Shown here one piece after another: positions 58,491 through 64,000 of a stretch of 64,000 nt of DNA (its first letter is position 1; each line of letters begins with the position of its first letter). Where the stretch lies: assembly GCF_000466965.1 (NCBI RefSeq), contig NZ_BATB01000002.1, positions 84,081 through 148,080 on the forward strand, written 5' to 3'. The notes under the pieces are model-generated. The model saw only the letters and a list, made by a program, of their open reading frames with translations. It searched no databases and was not told where the DNA came from. This stretch comes from Limimaricola cinnabarinus LL-001. Its GTDB lineage: Bacteria > Pseudomonadota > Alphaproteobacteria > Rhodobacterales > Rhodobacteraceae. The position numbers were made by a program, and so were the translations under genes.

Positions 58491-59590
58491 CGCCCGGGGC
58501 GCGCGCCCGTGTCGCCGCCCCTCTCGTCCTTACCACGCTGCTGCTGGCCGGCACCGCCCCGGCCGAGCCGATCCGCCTCGCCACCTATGATCCCGGCCTG
58601 AGCCGTGACGGGCCCGGCCTGCTGCTGCGCGACATCCGACGCGGGGAGGCGCAGGCCTCTGATGCCGCCCGGATCATCGCCCATGCCGCCCCTGACATCC
58701 TGCTGCTGACCGGCTTCGACCACGACTCGCAAGGCGTGGCCCTCGCGGCTTTCGCGACGCTGCTGCGCGACACCGGCGGGCCGGACTATCCGCATCTGCT
58801 GACCCTGCCCTCCAATGCCGGGCTCGCCTCTGGGCTCGACCTCGACGGTGACGGGCGCAAGGGGGCCGCGCGCGACGCACAGGGCTATGGGCGCTTTACC
58901 GGCGACGGCGCGATGGCGCTGCTGTCGCGATTTCCGGCGGAACCGGTCCGCGACCTCACTCCCATGCTCTGGCGTGACCTCCCCGGCGCGACCCAACCTG
59001 TATCCAACGGCGCGCCCTTCCCGTCCGAGGCGGCGCAGGCGGCGCGGCGATTGTCGAGCACCGGGCATTGGGTGCTGCGGCTGCGAACGCCCGACGGCCC
59101 GCTCACCCTCATGGGGTTCGCCGCGACGCCGCCGGTGTTCGACGGCCCCGAGGATCTCAACGGGCTGCGCAACCGCGACGAGATCCGGGCGTGGCAGCGG
59201 CTCATGGATGGCGATCTCGGCGCGCCCCCCTCCCCCCCCTTCGCGATCCTCGGCCTGGCCAATCTTGATCCCGCCGACGGCGCCGGGCGACGTGCTGCGA
59301 TGCGCGACCTCCTGGGCGATCCGAGGCTCATCGATCCACGCCCCGCGAGCGCCGGGGGCCGCGCCCATGCCGACGCCAATCACGCGGGCGACCCCGGCCT
59401 CGACACCGCCGATTGGGACGCGGCGCCCGATGGCCCCGGCAACCTGCGCGTCGATTACATCCTGCCGTCGCGCGCGGGCCTTTCAGTGATCGAGGCGGGC
59501 GTGGTCTGGCCCGAAGGCGGCGAGATCGCCGAGATCGCGGCCCGCGCCTCGGCGCATCGTCTGGTCTGGGTCGACGTTGAGTTGGAGTGA
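58487..59590 (+). CDS. Secreted endonuclease/exonuclease/phosphatase (EEP) family protein
   Basis: A 367-residue protein with a signal peptide (AAPLVLTTLLLAGTAPAEP) and EEP-fold signatures: IRLATYDPGL, APDILLLTGFDHD (metal Glu position replaced by Thr-Gly), GLANLDPADGAG (Asn/Asp site), and the C-terminal RVDYILPSRAGLSV, where Asp-Tyr matches the SDH/DY motif. Translationally coupled to the membrane protein before it. Nuclease, phosphatase or lipid phosphodiesterase activity cannot be distinguished, and the first metal site looks altered. Confidence 0.8.
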   Translation: MTPGARARVAAPLVLTTLLLAGTAPAEPIRLATYDPGLSRDGPGLLLRDIRRGEAQASDAARIIAHAAPDILLLTGFDHDSQGVALAAFATLLRDTGGPDYPHLLTLPSNAGLASGLDLDGDGRKGAARDAQGYGRFTGDGAMALLSRFPAEPVRDLTPMLWRDLPGATQPVSNGAPFPSEAAQAARRLSSTGHWVLRLRTPDGPLTLMGFAATPPVFDGPEDLNGLRNRDEIRAWQRLMDGDLGAPPSPPFAILGLANLDPADGAGRRAAMRDLLGDPRLIDPRPASAGGRAHADANHAGDPGLDTADWDAAPDGPGNLRVDYILPSRAGLSVIEAGVVWPEGGEIAEIAARASAHRLVWVDVELE

Positions 59591-59692
59591 CGCCCCGCTC
59601 CGCTCCGGGAAACACCCCGCGCAAACTTGACCCTGCGGCGGCCTCGGGCTACCGCATCGCCATTCCATTCGTTTCAAATCGGAGCGCGCAAC

Positions 59693-60798
59693 GTGTCCAA
59701 TCCTTCCCTTCTGATCCTCGCCGGAGACGGCATCGGTCCCGAAGTCATGAACGAGGTGAAGAAGATCATCGGCTGGTACGGTGACAAGCGCGACCTCGCC
59801 TTCGACGTCGAGGACGATCTCGTCGGCGGCGCCGCCTTCGACGCCCATGGCACCCCGCTCACCGATGCGACCATGGAAAAGGCACAGAACGCCGATGCGG
59901 TGCTGCTCGGCGCCGTAGGCGGGCCGAAATACGACACGCTCGACTTCTCCCAAAAGCCCGAGCGCGGCCTCTTGCGCCTGCGCAAGGAAATGGACCTGTT
60001 CTCGAACCTGCGCCCTGCGCAGTGCTTCGACGCGCTGGCCGATTTCTCCTCGCTCAAGCGCGACGTGGTCGCCGGGCTCGACATCATGATCGTGCGCGAG
60101 CTGACCTCCGGCGTCTACTTCGGCGAGCCGCGCGGCATCCACAAGGAGGGCAACGAGCGCGTCGGCGTCAACACCCAGCGCTACACCGAAAGCGAGATCG
60201 CCCGCGTCGCGCGCTCGGCCTTCGAGCTGGCCCGCCGTCGCAACAACAAGGTCTGCTCGATGGAGAAGGCCAACGTCATGGAATCGGGCGTGCTCTGGCG
60301 TCAGGTGGTGACCGAGATCCACGAGGCCGAGTACGCGGATGTCGAGCTGAGCCACATGTATGCAGATGCGGGCGCGATGCAGCTCTGCCGCTGGCCCAAG
60401 CAGTTCGACGTGATCGTCACCGACAACCTCTTCGGCGACCTGCTGTCGGACGCCGCCGCGATGCTGACCGGCAGCTTGGGCATGCTGCCCTCGGCAAGCC
60501 TCGGCGCGCCGATGGCCAATGGCCGCCCCAAGGCGCTCTACGAGCCGGTGCACGGTTCGGCCCCCGACATCGCGGGTCAGGGCAAGGCCAACCCGATCGC
60601 CTGCATCCTGAGCTTCGCCATGGCGCTGCGCTACAGCTTCGATCAGGCGCCGAGGCCGAACGGCTGGAGAAGGCCGTCGAGAAGGTGCTCGCCGATGGCA
60701 AGCGCACCGCCGATCTGCTCGGACCCGAGGGCGGCACGCCGATCTCGACCGCCGAGATGGGCGACGCGATCGTCGAGGCGCTCGACGCCTCGCTCTGA
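59693..60798 (+). CDS. leuB: 3-isopropylmalate dehydrogenase LeuB (frameshifted)
   Basis: NAD-dependent decarboxylating dehydrogenase of leucine synthesis. N-terminal [63 protein letters not shown], and the metal site [18 protein letters not shown] site [20 protein letters not shown]. One G is missing near 60647 (CAGGCG for CAGGGCG); repair gives [18 protein letters not shown] and ends at 60798, 368 residues. The start is GTG 59693 with GGAG 9 nt upstream. Confidence 0.94.
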
Positions 60799-60910
60799 GC
60801 GACCTGCGGGCGGGGAAAACCCGCCCGCCCTCCCGCTCCCCGCCTTGCATCGCCCTCCGGGCTCGGCCAATGGTGGCGCCAACACCAACAGGCTGACCGG
60901 GAGAACGCGC

Positions 60911-61876
60911 ATGGGCAACAATGCGAAAGGCGCGCTGCTGGCGCTCGTGTCCTTCGGCGTCTTCGCCACGCATGACGTGATCGTCAAGGTGCTGGGTGGC
61001 GGCTACTCGCCGGTGCAGCTCATCTTCTTCTCGGTGACGCTCGCCTTCCCTTTGGCGATGTTCATGATCATCGGCGACCCCGAACCCGGCACGCTGCGCC
61101 CGCGCCATCCTTGGTGGGTGGCGCTGCGCACCGCCGCGGGTCTGCTCACCGCGATCTCGGCCTTTTACGCCTTTTCGGTGCTGCCCCTTGCGCAGGTCTA
61201 CGCCCTCATCTTCGCCTCGCCGCTGATCATCACCGTGCTGGCGATCCCGGTCCTGGGCGAAAGCGTCGGTCCACGCCGCTGGGGGGCGGTGCTGGTGGGG
61301 CTCGTGGGCGTTCTGGTGGTGTTGCGCCCCGGCGCGACCGAGCTGGGGCTGGGGCATCTCGCGGCGCTGGGCGCGGCGATCGGCGGCTCCACCGCCTCGA
61401 TCATCGTGCGCAAGATCGGCAACGAGGAGCGGCCCATCGTGCTGCTGCTCTATCCGATGATCGCCAACTTCGTGGTAATGGGTGCCGCGCTGGCCTTCGT
61501 CTACAAGCCGATGCCGGTGTCGCATTTCGGACTGATGGCGCTGATCGCGGTGCTGGGCTGGATCGCAGGCCGCATCATGGTGTCGGCCTACTCCACCGGC
61601 GAGGCGGTGGTGGTCGCGCCGATGCAATACAGCCAGATCATCTGGGCCACCGCCTATGGCGCGCTGTTCTTCGACGAATTGCCGGACGGGCCCACGGCGC
61701 TGGGCGCGGGCATCATCATCGCCTCGGGGATCTACATCGTGGCGCGCGAGGGGCGCGGCGGCAATTCGGCGCATCGTCCCGTCTCGCGGACCCGGCTGCG
61801 CTACGAGACCGGATCGAGCCCCCGCGCCAGCGTGCTCAAGCGATTCCTGCGGCCCGGACGGTTCCGCGCGGAATGA
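60911..61876 (+). CDS. DMT superfamily (EamA) transporter
   Basis: A 321-residue permease with ten hydrophobic segments in two EamA repeats: first [20 protein letters not shown] and [24 protein letters not shown], second beginning [22 protein letters not shown]. The last 35 residues are cytoplasmic and Arg-rich. ATG 60911 has GGGAG upstream. Probable metabolite exporter, substrate unknown. It follows leuB by 112 nt. Confidence 0.88.
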   Translation: MGNNAKGALLALVSFGVFATHDVIVKVLGGGYSPVQLIFFSVTLAFPLAMFMIIGDPEPGTLRPRHPWWVALRTAAGLLTAISAFYAFSVLPLAQVYALIFASPLIITVLAIPVLGESVGPRRWGAVLVGLVGVLVVLRPGATELGLGHLAALGAAIGGSTASIIVRKIGNEERPIVLLLYPMIANFVVMGAALAFVYKPMPVSHFGLMALIAVLGWIAGRIMVSAYSTGEAVVVAPMQYSQIIWATAYGALFFDELPDGPTALGAGIIIASGIYIVAREGRGGNSAHRPVSRTRLRYETGSSPRASVLKRFLRPGRFRAE

Positions 61877-61928
61877 GCGCAGGCCCTCTTGCAAAGCCGC
61901 AAGCAAGGCGTTAGGTCGGCGCCACGGT

Positions 61929-62005
61929 CGGAGTGTAGCGCAGCCTGGTAGCGCACCTGCTTCGGGAGCAGGGGGTCGGAGGTTCGAATCCTCTCACTCC
62001 GACCA
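61929..62005 (+). tRNA. tRNA-Pro (anticodon CGG)
   Basis: 77 nt including an encoded CCA. Acceptor stem CGGAGTG (61929-61935) pairs with CACTCCG (61995-62001); the anticodon stem CCTGC/GCAGG encloses loop TTCGGGA with anticodon CGG; the T-arm has GGTTCGAATCC. A T-run GTTTTTCCCC follows at once and may terminate the transcript. Confidence 0.96.
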
Positions 62006-62103
62006 GTTTTTCCCCGCATGACAGCCTTGCGACGTCTTCGGACGCTTTCCCTTCCGTGGCGAAACATGTAGGGACCTCACGAACTTTCAGGAGGCTCCAG
62101 AAC

Positions 62104-63126
62104 ATGGGCTACAAGGTCGTCGTCGTCGGCGCCACGGGCAACGTGGGTCGCGAAATGCTCAACATCCTGGACGAGCGCGCGTTTCCGATCGAGGAAATCG
62201 CCGTTCTCGCCAGCCGCCGCTCGCTCGGCACCGAGGTGAGCTTTGGCGACCGAACTTTGAAAACCCAGGACCTCGCCGCCTTCGACTTCACCGGCTGGGA
62301 CATCGCGCTCTTTGCCGTGGGCTCCGAGGCCACCAAGGAATACGCCCCCAAGGCCGCCTCGCAGGGCTGCGTGGTGATCGACAACTCGTCGCTCTACCGC
62401 ATGGACCCCGACGTGCCGCTGGTGGTCCCCGAGGTCAACGCCGACGCGGTGATGGGCTATACCAAGAAGAACATCATCGCGAACCCCAACTGCTCGACCG
62501 CGCAGATGGTGGTGGCGCTCAAGCCGCTGCACGACCGCGCCCGGATCAAGCGGGTCGTCGTCTCGACCTACCAGTCCGTCTCCGGCACCGGCAAGGACGC
62601 CATCGACGAGCTGTGGAACCAGACCAAGGGCATGTATGTCCCCGGTCAGGAGGTCGAGCCTTCGGTCTATCCGCGCCAGATCGCCTTCAACGTGATCCCG
62701 CATATCGACGTCTTCATGGAAGATGGCGGGACCAAGGAAGAGTGGAAGATGATGGTCGAGACCAAGAAGATCCTCGACCCCGCGATCAAGCTCACCGCGA
62801 CCTGCGTGCGGGTCCCGGTCTTCGTCGGCCACGCGGAATCGATCAATATCGAATTCGAGGAGTTCCTCGACGAGGACGAGGCCCGCGACATCCTGCGCGA
62901 GGCCCCCGGCATCCTCGTGATCGACAAGCGCGAGCCCGGTGGCTACGTCACCCCCGTCGAATGCGTGGGCGACTATGCCACCTTCATCTCGCGTATCCGT
63001 CAGGATGGCACGGTCGAGAACGGCCTGAACCTGTGGTGCGTATCCGACAACCTGCGCAAGGGCGCCGCGCTCAACGCGGTGCAGATCGCCGAAGTGCTGG
63101 GCCAGAAGGCCCTCAAGAAGGGCTGA
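62104..63126 (+). CDS. asd: Aspartate-semialdehyde dehydrogenase
   Basis: Reduces aspartyl phosphate to the semialdehyde, the branch point to lysine/DAP, threonine and methionine. The 340-residue product has the NADP fold VVVVGATGNVGREML at the N-terminus, nucleophile Cys in IIANPNCSTAQMV near residue 131, and the acid/base His in VFVGHAESINIEF near residue 245. ATG 62104 has AGGAGG 9 nt upstream. It complements dapD and dapE elsewhere in the window. Confidence 0.95.
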   Translation: MGYKVVVVGATGNVGREMLNILDERAFPIEEIAVLASRRSLGTEVSFGDRTLKTQDLAAFDFTGWDIALFAVGSEATKEYAPKAASQGCVVIDNSSLYRMDPDVPLVVPEVNADAVMGYTKKNIIANPNCSTAQMVVALKPLHDRARIKRVVVSTYQSVSGTGKDAIDELWNQTKGMYVPGQEVEPSVYPRQIAFNVIPHIDVFMEDGGTKEEWKMMVETKKILDPAIKLTATCVRVPVFVGHAESINIEFEEFLDEDEARDILREAPGILVIDKREPGGYVTPVECVGDYATFISRIRQDGTVENGLNLWCVSDNLRKGAALNAVQIAEVLGQKALKKG

Positions 63127-63144
63127 GCCCGCCTCAGACCTGCA

Positions 63145-63176
63145 CGAGGCGGCGCCTTGCCTTGCGCGCCGCCTCG
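63145..63176. terminator. Hairpin between asd and the convergent small gene
   Basis: CGAGGCGGCGC (63145-63155) and GCGCCGCCTCG (63166-63176) form a perfect 11-bp stem with a 10-nt loop, 19 nt after asd. No T-run, but the position between convergent genes suggests a terminator. Confidence 0.55.
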
Positions 63177-63233
63177 CCTACAACCCTCTCCGGCGGAGCC
63201 GGGACCACTGCCCCGGCCCCACTGTCGCGCACC

Positions 63234-63497
63234 TCAATTATCGCGCATGTTAACGTAGTCCCAGGACTGGATCGTGCCCTCATGGGCATCGATGATCAGG
63301 GACACCTCGCTCCCATAGCTGTCATAGGCCACGATCCGGCGCGCCTCGGCATCGACAAGCCGTGCCTCGCGGTAGCCCTGTTCGGACAGCTTTGCGATCA
63401 CCCCGTCGAAATAGCCAAGCACGTCCTGCGCCAGTGACAGGGACGGCGCGATCAGGGCCACGCCCATGGCGCAGCCTGCCAGAACATTGAATCTCAT
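63234..63497 (-). CDS. Small secreted PepSY-like protein
   Basis: An 87-residue protein with a signal peptide (MRFNVLAGCAMGVALIAPSLSLAQ, cleavage after LAQ) and a short domain with the pattern of PepSY or BLIP-like repeats: VIAKLSEQGYREARLVDAEARRIVAYDSYGSEVSLIIDAHEG (seen in parts), in which a helix is followed by strands ending DAHEGTI. ATG 63497 is chosen since it starts the signal peptide. Convergent with asd. Function unknown; an inhibitor or accessory of secreted enzymes is possible. Confidence 0.75.
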   Translation of the reverse strand: MRFNVLAGCAMGVALIAPSLSLAQDVLGYFDGVIAKLSEQGYREARLVDAEARRIVAYDSYGSEVSLIIDAHEGTIQSWDYVNMRDN

Positions 63498-64000
63498 AGC
63501 GTATCCAATCTTTAACTGACGGCTCCATGCCGGCCCGGCGCGGATCGCGCCGTGGGATGACCGTCGAACTGATTGCAAATCGGAGACGCTTCGCGCTCCT
63601 TTTGACGCTACGTCACCAATGCATCGAAACTACACTTTTCGAGCTCATACCGCAATCTTGTGCCGGTAAAGCGGCCCATCTCCGCATTATCCGAATACAA
63701 CCTCAAGGAGCGCTGGACTTCTTAAGTCTCTGCCCATCGGGCATTTTTGCAAGCCGCGATCCTAGTCTGAAACGACAGCATTCCAAGGATGCACCACGCG
63801 CCCGCCCGCAACCCCAAAGTTTCTCGCCAGCGCCCGGCGCAACCAGGAGGCTGAACCGCTTCCCTGATAGATTCGCCTGTCCCCCGAAGGCCCCGCAGCA
63901 AGAGGACGGTCCCGGTCGGACGACAGGCGAGGTGGCTGTAGGGGGGCGCATGATTTTCCGTGCGGGGGAACACAGAACAAGGTCACGTCCGTCAAGCTGG
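63498..64000. other. Right-edge region without a supported gene
   Basis: About 500 nt, more AT-rich at 63560-63760. The first 100 nt should hold the promoter of the PepSY-like gene. Short open frames on the minus strand (63700-63990) have no ribosome site, no family resemblance and unnatural composition. A mini stem TGCCC/GGGCA with T-run lies at 63731-63748 on the plus strand, which might end a small transcript. Nothing else is recognised. Confidence 0.4.

Noticed and set aside
59693..61876. LeuB-EamA fusion protein
   Set aside because: The apparent continuous frame from leuB into the DMT gene arises from the missing base near 60647; repaired leuB ends at 60798 and the transporter has its own ribosome site and start at 60911.
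59483..61906. 807-codon minus-strand ORF over leuB and the DMT gene
   Set aside because: Antisense shadow without recognisable domains; both plus-strand genes are well supported.

Overview
The window is about 68% G+C, carries no insertion sequence, prophage, CRISPR array or rRNA, and reads as ordinary chromosome of an alphaproteobacterium of the Rhodobacteraceae (Rhodobacter/Paracoccus/Roseobacter relatives). The evidence is gene content and style: a SelD fused to an FAD oxidoreductase, an Att-type ABC transporter with a secreted lipocalin-like protein, a heme oxygenase/bacteriophytochrome pair, stand-alone AsnC-type domain beside pncB, an IalB family protein, a CtpA-RppH operon, and frequent ATGA/GTGA/TGATG start-stop overlaps. 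All assignments come from reading the translated sequence; no database search was run.

Layout. 1-9.9 kb: carbonic anhydrase, then a long minus-strand run (Att-like ABC ATPase, permease, lipocalin-like protein, FMN-binding PNPOx-like protein, SelD fusion, TrhO, AbrB-family membrane protein). 10.1-14.7 kb: bphO-bphP light sensing, a small lipoprotein, isopentenyl-diphosphate isomerase and a c-type cytochrome. 14.8-18.6 kb: three-subunit molybdenum hydroxylase resembling PaoABC. 18.6-26.1 kb: glycolipid-binding-domain protein, RecQ, YggT, hotdog protein, UMF1-type MFS carrier, MepA endopeptidase and a phytase-like esterase. 26.1-26.5 kb: a compact non-coding or leader element with an 18-codon ORF, described below. 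26.5-30.2 kb: ArfB, then NAD salvage (pncA, pncB) and tRNA selenouridine synthase mnmH. 30.4-34.3 kb: complete serine pathway (serA-serC, divergent serB). 34.3-47.4 kb: small stress and hypothetical genes, RlmN, LOG protein, DapD, a cation exchanger, DapE, RNase R, a lytic transglycosylase. 47.4-54.9 kb: minus-strand cell-envelope/ribosome run (secreted protein, RppH, CtpA, EnvC, GpmI, RlmH, RsfS, MscS). 55-63.5 kb: leuC-leuD, membrane protein, EEP-family protein, leuB, DMT permease, tRNA-Pro(CGG), asd and a small secreted protein.

Two things deserve attention. First, at least twelve genes, including leuB, leuC, serC, pncB, rlmH and rsfS, are broken by single missing bases (about fourteen in total, all deletions and mostly within short homopolymers, with no nonsense substitutions). 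This pattern points to sequencing or assembly error, so these genes are listed as CDS over their full extent with the shift position given. Second, the 26.2-26.4 kb element combines a 17-nt perfect complement to the 16S rRNA 3' tail as ribosome binding site, an 18-residue ORF, a downstream 8-nt sequence able to sequester that site, a competing hairpin, and a strong terminator, directly in front of the ribosome-rescue gene arfB. It is the best candidate here for an undescribed regulatory system.
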